Origin: Bacteroidota bacterium
GTDB lineage: Bacteria; Bacteroidota; Bacteroidia; NS11-12g; UBA9320
Length of the DNA stretch: 64,000 nt
Reading direction: 5' to 3'
Assembly (NCBI GenBank): GCA_013359235.1
Contig: JABWCE010000015.1
Location: 1 to 64,000, forward strand
The notes beneath the pieces are model-generated. The model did no database searches. It saw only the letters and a list, made by a program, of their open reading frames with translations, and had not been told where the DNA came from. Position numbers and translations under genes: made by a program. Every line of letters starts with the position of its first letter. Position 1 is the stretch's first letter. This document shows positions 38,794 to 48,115 of this stretch, in pieces.

Positions 38794-39516
38794 TTATCTG
38801 AGTACAAAATTTTGTCCTAAGTAAACTTTACGAACAAGTTCATCATCGGCAAGTTCTTGTGCGGTACCTGCTTTCAAAATTTTTCCTTCAAATAGTAAAT
38901 AAGCTCTGTTTGTAATAGAAAGGGTTTCGTGTACGTTGTGGTCTGTAATCAATACACCAATATTTTTGGTAACGAGTTTTCTCACAATAGTTTGAATATC
39001 TTCAACTGCAATAGGGTCAACACCCGCAAAGGGTTCGTCAAGTAAAATAAATTTTGGATTAACAGCAAGTGCTCTTGCAATTTCTGTACGGCGGCGTTCA
39101 CCTCCCGAAAGTACCGAACCTTTGTTTTTTCTAACTTTATTAAGATTAAATTCTGAAATAAGCAATTCTAATCTTTCGTGTTGTTCTTTGGCAGTAATTT
39201 TGATCATTTCGAGAATTGCCATAATATTGTCTTCAACACTTAAATCTCTGAAAACCGAAGCTTCTTGAGGCAGGTATCCAATGCCAAGCTGTGCTCTTTT
39301 GTACATTGGCAATTTTGTAATTTCGGTATCATCAAGAAAAATTTTTCCTTCATCAGCTTTTATCAATCCTACAACCATGTAGAAAGTTGTAGTTTTTCCC
39401 GCTCCGTTTGGTCCCAAAAGACCTACAATTTCTGCTTGATTTACTTTTATCGAAACATCATTTACAACCTTACGAGATTTGTATTGCTTAACTAAATTTT
39501 CGGCTCTTAACTGCAT
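38794..39516 (-). CDS. lptB: LPS export ABC transporter ATPase LptB
   Basis: 240 residues. Walker [11 protein letters not shown]-loop [17 protein letters not shown], signature [16 protein letters not shown], Walker [21 protein letters not shown] and H-loop ITDHNVHET. The GERRR and FAGVDPIAV forms are typical of LptB and separate it from LivF/LivG. It powers LPS extraction from the inner membrane with LptFG, which are not in the window. Confidence 0.92.
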   Translation of the reverse strand: MQLRAENLVKQYKSRKVVNDVSIKVNQAEIVGLLGPNGAGKTTTFYMVVGLIKADEGKIFLDDTEITKLPMYKRAQLGIGYLPQEASVFRDLSVEDNIMAILEMIKITAKEQHERLELLISEFNLNKVRKNKGSVLSGGERRRTEIARALAVNPKFILLDEPFAGVDPIAVEDIQTIVRKLVTKNIGVLITDHNVHETLSITNRAYLLFEGKILKAGTAQELADDELVRKVYLGQNFVLR

Positions 39517-39573
39517 CTGTTAAAAAATATTTACAAAAATACCGATACTATATAATAATTTAAGGAGTTATTA

Positions 39574-39605
39574 TTTTGCATTATTTAAAATTCTGTTTAG
39601 GTTTG
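39574..39605 (+). promoter_or_regulatory. Complete Bacteroidota promoter (-33 and -7)
   Basis: TTTTG at 39574-39578 and TAGGTTTG at 39598-39605 are separated by 19 bases, matching the TTTG-N19-TAnnTTTG arrangement of the phylum. The ATG of the barrel protein is 28 bases further on. This is the best promoter seen in the window. Confidence 0.75.
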
Positions 39606-39632
39606 TAAATTAATTTATTAAAAAAACATAAA

Positions 39633-40394
39633 ATGAAAAGAAAATTATCATTGTTGATTGTTATTACGGTAATTACTTACACTGCTCAAGCCCAGTTTTA
39701 TCTGGGAGCAAAGCTAGGTTTAAACTTTGCAAATTTTTCGGCTAGTGTTCCCAATTACAATTACAGCACAAAAATTGGGTTAAACGGAGGTGCAGCATTA
39801 AAATATAAATTTAATAAAAACTGGGGTGTACAGATGGATTTGCTTTATTCGCAAATGGGCTCAATAGGCAAAAGTGTAACAGCAAGTGATGATGGAGCGG
39901 GCAATGTAACTACAATTACCACCAAACCTACTTATACCTTTTCTTATCTGCAAGTGCCAGTATATGCAAATCTTGAAATTCCAATAAAATCTGAAGAGCT
40001 TATCCCTTACCGATACAGAGATAATATTGTTTCAATTCATTTATTTGCCGGTGGATATTTTGGATATGGTTTGTCAAACAATACCTCAACACTTACTACT
40101 ACATCAGTAAAAGATGAAAATAACAATGTTACAACTACAAGTAGCAAAGTGAGTGGCTCAAACTCAAAATTCAATGCCATTGATTATGGTTTGGGATTTG
40201 GTGCAGGTGTTTCATTCAAATTAAGTACATTGGGCAAACTTACAATTGATGGACGTTATCTTTTAGGTATGGGCAATTTTAACAGTAATAAAGCATACAC
40301 AGCTACAAGTATTGTAATGAAAAATACCGCACCTCAAATTCAACTTGGATATATTCATCGTATTTCAAAGCTAAAACGCTGGCAAACAGAGTAA
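39633..40394 (+). CDS. Outer-membrane beta-barrel protein (porin-family)
   Basis: 253 residues with signal peptide MKRKLSLLIVITVITYTAQAQ. The mature part starts with FYLGAKLGLNFANFSA, has alternating strands (WGVQMDLLYSQMGS, YLQVPVYANLEIP, NAIDYGLGFGAGVSFKL, LTIDGRYLLGMGNF) and ends in IQLGYIHRIS, as in eight- to ten-strand outer-membrane barrels (PorT/OmpA-like family). A pore or binding role is unknown. A strong promoter precedes it. Confidence 0.8.
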   Translation: MKRKLSLLIVITVITYTAQAQFYLGAKLGLNFANFSASVPNYNYSTKIGLNGGAALKYKFNKNWGVQMDLLYSQMGSIGKSVTASDDGAGNVTTITTKPTYTFSYLQVPVYANLEIPIKSEELIPYRYRDNIVSIHLFAGGYFGYGLSNNTSTLTTTSVKDENNNVTTTSSKVSGSNSKFNAIDYGLGFGAGVSFKLSTLGKLTIDGRYLLGMGNFNSNKAYTATSIVMKNTAPQIQLGYIHRISKLKRWQTE

Positions 40395-40407
40395 AATACT
40401 TGTTTTA

Positions 40408-41241
40408 TTAAGTTAATTTTAATCCGTTTTTTTCTATTGCAATCAGTCGTTTTTTGTAAAGAAAGCCAACCGATTTTTTAAAGGTTTTTTTGCTAATTCC
40501 AAATTCGTTGTAGATTATATCAGCCGGAGTTTTATCAGTAAAAGGTACAAATCCATTATTTGATTTTATATAATCTAATATTTTTTGCGATGTATTATCA
40601 ATTGCTTTATATCCTGGTTTTTGTAATACCAGATTTATTTTAAAATCTTCTTTAATGCTTTTTATATATCCAATAAGTTTATCGCCAATTTTAATGTTTT
40701 TAAAAACATCGCTAAAATGTATAACTCCGACATTTTTTTGGTTTATTATAGCTTTGTAACCAATATCTGTTTTCTGATAAATAATTATTGAAACTTCCTG
40801 TCCTTCGTTGTACTGGGGCTTTTCTGTACTTATAAATTTTTCTATTTTTGACGAAGCCACAATTCTTTTTGTAAGCGAATCAACATAAATATACACTACA
40901 TAAAATTTATCAACTTGCATTCTCGATTTTTGCTCACCATAAGGTACAAGCAAATCTTTTGGAAGCCCCCAGTCTAAAAAAGCACCTGCATTATTTACTG
41001 AAATTGCCCTGAGAACGGCAAATTCACCAACAGTAGCAATAGGTTTTAAGGTAGTAGCTATAATTCTGTCTTCAGAGTCATAATAAATAAAACAATCAAT
41101 AGCATCACCAATTTTTGTACCAGTGGGTACATATTGTCTTGGCATGAGTATCTCTCCCCATTCATAACCGTTAAGATAAATTCCGAAGTCGAGAATTTTA
41201 ATTACCTCTAAATTATTGTATTTTCCTATATCTACAGACAT
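40408..41241 (-). CDS. cvfB: S1-domain RNA-binding protein, CvfB family
   Basis: 277 residues. The N-terminal NNLEVIKILDFGIYLNGYEWGEILMPRQYVP, a second S1-like module (EFAVLRAISVNNAGAFLDWGLPKDLLVPY), a third S1 segment and a C-terminal winged helix (TPADIIYNEFGISKKTFKKSVGFLYK) match CvfB. CvfB proteins bind RNA and affect virulence-gene expression in firmicutes; the role in Bacteroidota is not established. A -7 element ends 11 bases before the ATG, so the mRNA leader may be only ~5 nt. Confidence 0.85.
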   Translation of the reverse strand: MSVDIGKYNNLEVIKILDFGIYLNGYEWGEILMPRQYVPTGTKIGDAIDCFIYYDSEDRIIATTLKPIATVGEFAVLRAISVNNAGAFLDWGLPKDLLVPYGEQKSRMQVDKFYVVYIYVDSLTKRIVASSKIEKFISTEKPQYNEGQEVSIIIYQKTDIGYKAIINQKNVGVIHFSDVFKNIKIGDKLIGYIKSIKEDFKINLVLQKPGYKAIDNTSQKILDYIKSNNGFVPFTDKTPADIIYNEFGISKKTFKKSVGFLYKKRLIAIEKNGLKLT

Positions 41242-41251
41242 ATAGTGGATG

Positions 41252-41259
41252 CAAAGCTA
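41252..41259 (-). promoter_or_regulatory. -7 element of cvfB
   Basis: On the minus strand the bases read TAGCTTTG, an exact match to TAnnTTTG. Its closeness to the cvfB ATG (41241) implies a nearly leaderless transcript. Confidence 0.5.
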
Positions 41260-41349
41260 TTTATTTATAATAATAAATTTAGCGTAAGTATTAAAAAATA
41301 ATTTATTATTGATTATTATTGAAATGAATTTTTGCAGCACAACTATATT

Positions 41350-41826
41350 ATGACATCTAAAATTGCAATATTTCCCGGCACATTTGACCCATTTACAAAC
41401 GGACATCTTGATATTGTAAAAAAATCGTTAAAAATTTTCGATAAAGTAATAATTGCCATAGGACACAATGCTGCGAAAAAACATCTTTTCGATTCGCAAA
41501 AAAGATTGAACTGGATAAAATCTGTTTTTGAAAATGAGCCACGTATTGAGGTAGATATTTATCAAGGTTTGACATACCAGTTTTGCAAAGCAAAAGGTGC
41601 AGAATTTATAATTCGTGGATTGCGTTCGAGCATAGATTTTGAATATGAAAAGCAAATTGCTTTTGTAAATGAACTTTTGAATGAAAAAATTTTAAATATT
41701 TTTATTGTAAGTGATCAAAATCTTAATTCGGTAAGTAGCACTATTGTTCGCGATTTGATTATAAATAACGGAGATTTTGAAAGATTTATACCCGATAAAA
41801 TTTATTCAGACTTAAAACATCACTAA
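41350..41826 (+). CDS. coaD: Pantetheine-phosphate adenylyltransferase
   Basis: ATG 41350 gives 158 residues, the usual length; an upstream TTG is rejected. AIFPGTFDPFTNGHLDIV holds the T/HxGH nucleotidyltransferase motif, IIRGLRSSIDFEYEKQIAFVN the pantetheine site and SSTIVRDLI the second phosphate-binding motif. It converts phosphopantetheine and ATP to dephospho-CoA. Its last 41 bases overlap tail-to-tail with the Nudix gene. Confidence 0.96.
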   Translation: MTSKIAIFPGTFDPFTNGHLDIVKKSLKIFDKVIIAIGHNAAKKHLFDSQKRLNWIKSVFENEPRIEVDIYQGLTYQFCKAKGAEFIIRGLRSSIDFEYEKQIAFVNELLNEKILNIFIVSDQNLNSVSSTIVRDLIINNGDFERFIPDKIYSDLKHH

Positions 41827-42388
41827 TATTTGGATAAGTTTCGGTTTTATCAATTTTAAACTTATCTAAATCTACCCATATAGCTTCTGAAATATCTTCA
41901 GAATACTGAGGTTTTAATTTCTGGTTTCCGTTGTATTTCATCAAAAACCAATGTGTTGTTTTAAGTATTGTTTCGTTGTTTTGTATGTAAATATGATATG
42001 TTGCAGTTATTTTTTTTAATATTTCAAGATTGTTTATACCACATTCTTCTTCTACTTCGCGACTTGCACAGGCACTTAAATTTTCATTTTTTTCTCTTTT
42101 ACCCTTAGGCAAATCCCATTTACCAAGCCTTTTTATGAGTAAAACCAAATTGTTTGAATTTTTCACTACACCCCCGCAAGCTTCAATATTTACGAAGTGT
42201 TTTTTGAATAGAGAAAAGTTTTTTGTTGTGTTTCCTTTTATCAATATTTCTGATTTTACACCTTGCAAAAAATCTTTGATTATTGTGTCAAACTCAATAG
42301 CTGTAGGGTTTGTAAATGTGTGTTGTGAACTTAAATTATTTAGATTTGAAAATAAAATTTTTTTATTGCCAAAGTAAATTGTTTTCAT
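41786..42388 (-). CDS. Nudix hydrolase
   Basis: 200 residues. A complete Nudix box is seen: GKREKNENLSACASREVEEECGI (pattern G-x5-E-x7-REVxEExGI), preceded by GKWDLPKG. The first ~65 residues are an additional N-terminal domain of unknown role. It hydrolyses a nucleoside diphosphate linked to X; the substrate cannot be assigned. Its start overlaps the stop of the type IIG gene by 4 bases (ATGA), so it is probably translated from that mRNA. Confidence 0.85.
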   Translation of the reverse strand: MKTIYFGNKKILFSNLNNLSSQHTFTNPTAIEFDTIIKDFLQGVKSEILIKGNTTKNFSLFKKHFVNIEACGGVVKNSNNLVLLIKRLGKWDLPKGKREKNENLSACASREVEEECGINNLEILKKITATYHIYIQNNETILKTTHWFLMKYNGNQKLKPQYSEDISEAIWVDLDKFKIDKTETYPNISDVLSLNKFYRV

Positions 42389-44814
42389 CTTTTCAAAAAT
42401 TCGTATTGGTAAACTTTAGGTTCAATTTTGTCGGCGAGGTGTTTAAGTTTCTCTCTAAGGTTGCCTATTAATTTCATGTATGTTTCGTCAGCACTTTTAT
42501 TGTTCATTTTGCCCTTATCGTTTCTACCCTGAAAATGTTCACGTATGTCGTAAAGCGATGCATTTACATTGCAATTTGGCTGGCAGTGGTAATATTTCCA
42601 AATATCGCACCCTGCATTAAAAACTGCCATGGCTTCATTTGAAAATTTTAAAGGAGATTTACCATAAGACTCTTCGGGCTCAAACAAAATAGATAAAGTG
42701 TGAATAGATTTTGAAGGAGGTTTGGGTTTTCCATTAATAAAATCTGTCATAAAATTACTTTCAAATTTCTCTCTCGAATTAACTTCTTGTTCTGTGAATG
42801 GTATCCAATGGTTTATTCCATATTTGCTTTGAATATTGTTGTTGAAAAGCGCATAAGTTAAGCAATCGTTTTGAAATTCTTTATCTTTTTTCCAATCATC
42901 ATTTGGATATAGAAACTGGTCGCGGTCATTTAGCCAGGTGGCTTCGATACAATGGCGAACTGAATAATAAATTGAAACGGGAATTAAATTGTTTTGGTTT
43001 ATCCAGATTCCACGTGGATTTGGTATTTGTTCTTTTGTGTTTAAAATATAAACTATGTTATTATGTTGAAAATCGTTTCCATTTATTCCGTCCATATATC
43101 CAACATTGTTTTCGTTGGTAGTTTTGTAATCGGAAATAAACTTATTTATGTATTGGTTTTTATTGAGTGCATAAAGTTCTTTTTCGCCAATGTAATTGGC
43201 GTTTTTATCATAAACATCTGCAACTATTTTTTCAAATTTTTCTTTTTTGTTTGTATTCCAAATTTTAAAGCCAATTGGGAATTGCCCTTTTACATTGTCG
43301 AAAGTGTCGGCTGGTGCTAAAAATATTTTTTCAAGTTTCGCTTGAAAATGCTCTTTCAAGTTTATAAAAGCAGACCCTTGTAGAATTTTCAAAGTTGAAA
43401 ATTCTGCAAGGGTTACACCATTAAATTCTGAATAAATTCTGATTAAGAATTGTGCAAATAATTCTCTTCCTGCTGTACCTAATATAGAACCGTACTTTGT
43501 ATGAGTTTTTGTTTGATTAACTCCAACCTTACCTTTTTCTGCTTTACTTGAGACTTCCGCATAAGGCGGATTAATATAAACAACCAACTTTTTCCTTTTT
43601 TCGGGGTTATTTATTATTTCTTGCAAAAGTTTTGGCAATTTGTTGAAATCGTCATTCAAAAAATCAAACTGAAAAACATGGTCGTCTAACAGGTTTGCAC
43701 CGTTCTTTATACGGTCGTGCATTACAGCTACATCTTGTTTATCGAGTGTAGATGCCCAAATATTGTATTTGTTTGTAAGCCCGGTAAGCAAATTTCCGGT
43801 TCCTGCTGCACAGTCCCAAATATAGTATTCGTCTTGCCAGTTTTCGCCTAAAACATCGGTAAGATATTTTTGTGATAGCTCAACCCATATTTGTGGTGTA
43901 AAGAAACTACCTTTACGTTCTCTTACATCTTGCGGTACGAGCAAATCTCTGCGTTCTACAATGTAATCCCAATATTCTTCTTTTGGTGGACGTTCGTATT
44001 TGTTCCAAAATTGGGTATGTGCTATTTGATTATCGTTAAACTTGGTATAAACAATATCAAACATGCCCATATCATTTAGTTTCCTGTCTAGTTCATAAAT
44101 ATCTTTTTTTAATATTACAAAAAGTTTTTCTCTGAGTGTGTTATTTTCTTGCGAAAGCAAATCTGCAAGATAAAAATCGGCATCAATTAGTCCATTTTTT
44201 TTGGCAATATCCCAATTCATTATGATACTTGGCTTTACAGCCTGCAACCACTTGTTGTAAATTATCATAAAATTGTTTTTGTCAATTTTGGTTTTTGTCA
44301 AGCCGAATTTGCCTGCAACGAAATTGTTTTTTATAAATTTCTTTAACTCTCGGTCGTCATTGAGAAAGTTAAATAATAAGGCTTTGCTGTCAATAACCGT
44401 TTTTACTTTCTTGTGTATGAGTTTAAACTCCTTTGTATCGTGGTTAGATGGTGTTACATTCCAGTTAAAGTCGTTTATGTAAAATACTTCGTGAATGTCG
44501 TTATATGGTATAAATGCAATTTTTTCACTGTCAAATGCTCCTAACATTGCAGGTGGTAAAAATTTATCAAAAGTACGTGCTTTGCCAATTGTAAGAATTA
44601 GTTGTACTATTGATTTGTAAATATCTGAAACCCCTTTTTTAGCTTCTGCCCAAAGCAATGATTGGTATTCAGAATGAATATTATCGCTATGGTGCATACA
44701 AACACAAAAGTCAACATTACCTATTATTTTGGTGCAATCATACATCCAAAAATAGTCGTATGCCACTTTGTTTTTAAGTTCTTCTTCTCTTATGTTTAGA
44801 TATTTCTTTTGCAA
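42385..44814 (-). CDS. Type IIG restriction-modification enzyme (predicted)
   Basis: 809 residues. The N-terminus looks like a PD-(D/E)xK nuclease: NVDF (D35) and LLWAEAKKG (E57, K59). A helical linker leads to ERKGSFFTP (299-307), SAM motif DCAAGTGNLL (334-343) and catalytic NPPY (415-418), as in N6-adenine methyltransferases of the Eco57I type. The C-terminal ~300 residues would form the target-recognition part. Such single-chain enzymes cut and methylate asymmetric sites. No ATG is available: the frame opens 18 codons upstream and TTG 44814 is the best start. The overlapping Nudix gene is its only close partner. Confidence 0.8.
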   Translation of the reverse strand: MQKKYLNIREEELKNKVAYDYFWMYDCTKIIGNVDFCVCMHHSDNIHSEYQSLLWAEAKKGVSDIYKSIVQLILTIGKARTFDKFLPPAMLGAFDSEKIAFIPYNDIHEVFYINDFNWNVTPSNHDTKEFKLIHKKVKTVIDSKALLFNFLNDDRELKKFIKNNFVAGKFGLTKTKIDKNNFMIIYNKWLQAVKPSIIMNWDIAKKNGLIDADFYLADLLSQENNTLREKLFVILKKDIYELDRKLNDMGMFDIVYTKFNDNQIAHTQFWNKYERPPKEEYWDYIVERRDLLVPQDVRERKGSFFTPQIWVELSQKYLTDVLGENWQDEYYIWDCAAGTGNLLTGLTNKYNIWASTLDKQDVAVMHDRIKNGANLLDDHVFQFDFLNDDFNKLPKLLQEIINNPEKRKKLVVYINPPYAEVSSKAEKGKVGVNQTKTHTKYGSILGTAGRELFAQFLIRIYSEFNGVTLAEFSTLKILQGSAFINLKEHFQAKLEKIFLAPADTFDNVKGQFPIGFKIWNTNKKEKFEKIVADVYDKNANYIGEKELYALNKNQYINKFISDYKTTNENNVGYMDGINGNDFQHNNIVYILNTKEQIPNPRGIWINQNNLIPVSIYYSVRHCIEATWLNDRDQFLYPNDDWKKDKEFQNDCLTYALFNNNIQSKYGINHWIPFTEQEVNSREKFESNFMTDFINGKPKPPSKSIHTLSILFEPEESYGKSPLKFSNEAMAVFNAGCDIWKYYHCQPNCNVNASLYDIREHFQGRNDKGKMNNKSADETYMKLIGNLREKLKHLADKIEPKVYQYEFLKR

Positions 44815-44894
44815 TAATTTCAGGCAGTTTTTAAGTGTTTTTTAATATTGATAAATTTTACCAATATTGATTTCGCAATATTTTTTTACAAATA

Positions 44895-45782
44895 TTAAAT
44901 AAAATTTTTGCTCACTATCAAATCTTTTGTACCATGTGTATAATTGTAAAAACCTTCGCCACTTTTGGCACCAAGTTTTCCGGCTGTTACCATGTTGGTA
45001 AGTAATGGGCATGGAGCATATTTTGGATTTCCAAAACCATTATATAAAACCATTAAAATACTATGACAAACATCAAGCCCAATAAAATCTGCCAACTGAA
45101 GCGGTCCCATAGGATGTGCCATTCCAAGTTTCATTATTGTATCTATTTCGGCAACTCCCGCAACTCCTTCGTGCAATGTGTAAATGGCCTCATTTATCAT
45201 AGGCATCAAAATTCTGTTTGCAACAAAGCCCGGATAATCATTTGCCAAAGTAGGCACCTTGCCTATATCAGATGATAATTGAATGATTTTGTCAGTGGTT
45301 TCTTTGTCGGTGCTGTATCCGTTTATTACTTCTACAAGTTTCATCACCGGAACGGGATTCATAAAGTGCATTCCTATAATTTTTGTTGGTCGGCTTGTTG
45401 CTGATGCAAGTCTTGTAATAGAAATTGATGATGTATTTGAAGCCAATATGCAGTTTTGTGGTGCATGAGTGTCAATCTCTTTAAAAATTTTTAGTTTTAG
45501 GTCAATATTTTCGGTAGCAGCTTCTATTACAAGTTCGGCATTTTTTACACCTTCCTCAATTGCTGAATAAGTTTTAATATTCGTTAATGCACTGTTTTTT
45601 TGCTCTTCGGTTGCAATACCTTTTGCAATTTGGCGGTCAAAATTTTTGCTTATAGTGTTTAATGCTTTTTTTAGAGCATCCGGATTTACGTCAACAAGCG
45701 AAACATTATATCTATACTGTGCAAATACATGTGCAATGCCGTTTCCCATGGTTCCTGAGCCAATTATTGTAATGTTTTTCAT
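44895..45782 (-). CDS. 3-hydroxybutyryl-CoA dehydrogenase
   Basis: 295 residues. NAD motif GSGTMGNGIAHVFAQ (8-22), IEAATENIDLKLKIF, SNTSSISITRLA, GMHFMNPVPVMKLVEVI with the catalytic His, and the C-terminal helical domain (PGFVANRILMPMINEA, LGAKSGEGFYNY). It interconverts 3-hydroxyacyl-CoA and acetoacyl-CoA in butyrate formation or beta-oxidation. A crotonase is encoded at 1176, far from here, so a functional link is only possible. Confidence 0.92.
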   Translation of the reverse strand: MKNITIIGSGTMGNGIAHVFAQYRYNVSLVDVNPDALKKALNTISKNFDRQIAKGIATEEQKNSALTNIKTYSAIEEGVKNAELVIEAATENIDLKLKIFKEIDTHAPQNCILASNTSSISITRLASATSRPTKIIGMHFMNPVPVMKLVEVINGYSTDKETTDKIIQLSSDIGKVPTLANDYPGFVANRILMPMINEAIYTLHEGVAGVAEIDTIMKLGMAHPMGPLQLADFIGLDVCHSILMVLYNGFGNPKYAPCPLLTNMVTAGKLGAKSGEGFYNYTHGTKDLIVSKNFI

Positions 45783-45786
45783 TTTT

Positions 45787-46338
45787 TTAAAATTTTAATG
45801 TGAATTGTATTGTACTTATTATATTGTGTTGATTGTAGTGTGTAAAATTTGGTTTAAAATTTAGACTCAAATCTTTGTTAATTTTAAATTCTTGTAAATT
45901 AGCATCAACATTAGCATCTATTATATTTAAAATATATAAACCGGCAAACGACAATATGCAAATATCGCGGTTTCGGCGATGATAGTTTCTCAATGAAGTT
46001 ACAGTACCGTCAGATAGGTTAGAGTATTTTGTATCAATAGTTGTGCTTAGTGTGTCAAGTCTTGCATTTAGGGCATTTTGATAGCTTTTTGTAAGTTTGT
46101 TGTTATATACATAACCATAAGCTATGCCAGCAAAGCCAGCATAAATTATTGCAGTTTTCCAAATTTTTCTATTGTATATCTGTCCTGCACCTGGCAATAC
46201 TGCCGAGTATATTGTTGCTTTTTTGGGGTTTAATATTTTTTTATTAGTATTGTTTTCTGTTTTTTTTTGAGATAAAACCGTGCAGCAACTCAGTACTGCA
46301 AAATAGAGCGTAAATAAAAGGCGTTTATTAATAAACAC
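45787..46338 (-). CDS. DUF5683 domain membrane protein
   Basis: 183 residues from GTG. Signal peptide or anchor MFINKRLLFTLYFAVLSCCTVLSQ, then the typical NPKKATIYSAVLPGAGQIYNRKIWKTAIIYAGFAGIAYG, with a small-residue-rich TM hairpin, and a tail with YHRRNRDICILSFAGLYILNIIDANVDA. These are the hallmarks of DUF5683, common in Bacteroidota next to parB; no function is known. It lies 46 bases after parB on the same strand. Confidence 0.85.
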   Translation of the reverse strand: MFINKRLLFTLYFAVLSCCTVLSQKKTENNTNKKILNPKKATIYSAVLPGAGQIYNRKIWKTAIIYAGFAGIAYGYVYNNKLTKSYQNALNARLDTLSTTIDTKYSNLSDGTVTSLRNYHRRNRDICILSFAGLYILNIIDANVDANLQEFKINKDLSLNFKPNFTHYNQHNIISTIQFTLKF

Positions 46339-46384
46339 GATGCAAATTTAGATTACTGTCTTGTTATTTCAAAAAATGCAGGTT

Positions 46385-47299
46385 TTACATTTTTTTTAAT
46401 ATTTCCTTAAAATGATCTCTATTTTCAAATTCAATTAAAATATTGCCTTTTTCACCTCCAAGTGGCTGTATCTCTACTTTTGCATTAAATTTTCGAGAAA
46501 TCATCTCTCCAAAATTTTTAAATTCGGAAAAATGCTTTGAAACAGGAAGGGGTTCGTCATCAAATTTTATATCGTCAACAGTTTTTTTCTCTTTTTTGAT
46601 TTTTGGCGAACCTTGTTTTACTAAGTTTTCAACGGCTCGTACAGATAGTCCTCCGGTAATTGTTCGATGATATATTTCTGTTTGCCAGTCTTTGTTTTCT
46701 ACATTAATTAATGCACGTGCATGCCCCATAGAAAGTTTATTTTCTCTAACACCAATTTGAATTTCATCAGGCAATTTTAATAATCTTAGAAAATTGTTTA
46801 TGGTCGTACGGTTTTTGCCAACCCTTTCGCCGAGTTCTTCTTGTTTCAGGTCACATTCTTCTAACAGACGCTTGTATCCTATTGCAATTTCTATTGGATT
46901 CAGTTCTTCGCGTTGAATGTTTTCAATAATTGCCATTTCGAGCATTTCCTGGTCGTTGGCTACTCTAATGTATGCCGGAATTTCTGTTAAACCGGCAATA
47001 AGCGAAGCCCTTGTGCGTCGTTCGCCCGATATTATCTGATATTTTTCGAATGCTATTTTTCTAACAGTAATTGGCTGTATAACGCCATGTACTTTAATGC
47101 TTTCGGCTAATTCATTTATATTTTCTTCGTTAAAATCATTCCGTGGCTGAAACGGATTTGCCTCTATTTGGCTTATAGGAACATTGGCAACTGAATTTAG
47201 TGTTTTTGCTTCAAATTTTGAAATATCAGTATCTGCACTTTCGAGCAGGGCACTAAGACCCCTACCAAGTGCATTGCGTTTTTTTATATTGTTGTTCAT
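46385..47299 (-). CDS. parB: Chromosome partition protein ParB
   Basis: 304 residues. ALGRGLSALL start, the CTP-binding/N-domain motifs IEANPFQPRNDFNEE and ISGERRTRASLIAG, the HTH region QEELGERVGKNRTTINNFLRLLKLP, SMGHARALI and a C-terminal dimer domain. ParB loads at parS sites and slides as a CTP clamp for origin segregation. It overlaps the parA stop by 4 bases. No perfect parS was found in the window. Confidence 0.95.
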   Translation of the reverse strand: MNNNIKKRNALGRGLSALLESADTDISKFEAKTLNSVANVPISQIEANPFQPRNDFNEENINELAESIKVHGVIQPITVRKIAFEKYQIISGERRTRASLIAGLTEIPAYIRVANDQEMLEMAIIENIQREELNPIEIAIGYKRLLEECDLKQEELGERVGKNRTTINNFLRLLKLPDEIQIGVRENKLSMGHARALINVENKDWQTEIYHRTITGGLSVRAVENLVKQGSPKIKKEKKTVDDIKFDDEPLPVSKHFSEFKNFGEMISRKFNAKVEIQPLGGEKGNILIEFENRDHFKEILKKM

Positions 47300-48096
47300 G
47301 AAAATATCTTGTCTTCCTCCTGCATTTTTGTCAAACCGTTTTTCTGTAAAATTTCTCTTGCCAGATTAAGGTAATTTATGCTGCCTTTGCTACCTGCATC
47401 GTGTTCTATTACCGATACTCCAAAACTTGGTGCCTCGCTCAATCTTGTGTTTCGCTGTATTATTGTATCAAAAACCAATTGCTGGAAATGAGTTTTAACT
47501 TCGTCAACTACCTGATTGCTCAACCTCAGTCTCATATCGTACATTGTAAGCAAAATACCTTCAATTTCAAGTTTGGGATTTATACTGCGTTGTACAATTT
47601 TTATAGTATTAAGCAATTTTCCCAAACCTTCGAGTGCAAAAAACTCACATTGCACCGGAATTATTATTGAATCAGCACTTGTAAGGGCATTTGTTGTAAT
47701 CAAGCCAAGCGAAGGTGAACAATCTATAATAATAAAATCGTAAGAATCTTTGATTTTATTTAATGCTCTTTGCATCAGTTTTTCGCGATTTGGCATTTCT
47801 ACAATTTCTATCTCGGCCCCTACAAGGTCAATATTTGCGGGTAATAAATCTAAATAAGTATTATGAGTTTTTAAAATTATGTCTTTAGGATGTAAATCCT
47901 GAATAATAGTTTCGTACAAGCCTATTTTAATGTTTTTTGGGTCAAAGCCAAGACCTGATGTTGAGTTTGCTTGAGGGTCGGCATCTACAAGCAATACTTT
48001 AAACTCTAGCAATGCAAGAGCTGATGAAAGGTTAATTGCGGTTGTGGTTTTGCCTACGCCTCCTTTTTGATTAGCAACACATATTATTTTTCCCAT
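47296..48096 (-). CDS. parA: Chromosome partition ATPase ParA (Soj)
   Basis: 266 residues. Deviant Walker A ANQKGGVGKTTT at 8-19, LLVDADPQANST, IIDCSPSLGLIT and VQCEFFALEGL as switch motifs. There is no DNA-binding N-terminal extension, so it is the chromosomal (type Ia-short/Soj) form. It works with ParB in origin segregation. First gene of a parA-parB-DUF5683 unit. Confidence 0.95.
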   Translation of the reverse strand: MGKIICVANQKGGVGKTTTAINLSSALALLEFKVLLVDADPQANSTSGLGFDPKNIKIGLYETIIQDLHPKDIILKTHNTYLDLLPANIDLVGAEIEIVEMPNREKLMQRALNKIKDSYDFIIIDCSPSLGLITTNALTSADSIIIPVQCEFFALEGLGKLLNTIKIVQRSINPKLEIEGILLTMYDMRLRLSNQVVDEVKTHFQQLVFDTIIQRNTRLSEAPSFGVSVIEHDAGSKGSINYLNLAREILQKNGLTKMQEEDKIFS

Positions 48097-48115
48097 ATTT
48101 GTTTTATTTCAATTT

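Noticed and set aside
46711-46722. Perfect palindrome ATGCACGTGCAT in parB
   Set aside because: It encodes the conserved MGHAR segment of ParB, so it is explained by coding constraint and is not a good parS match.
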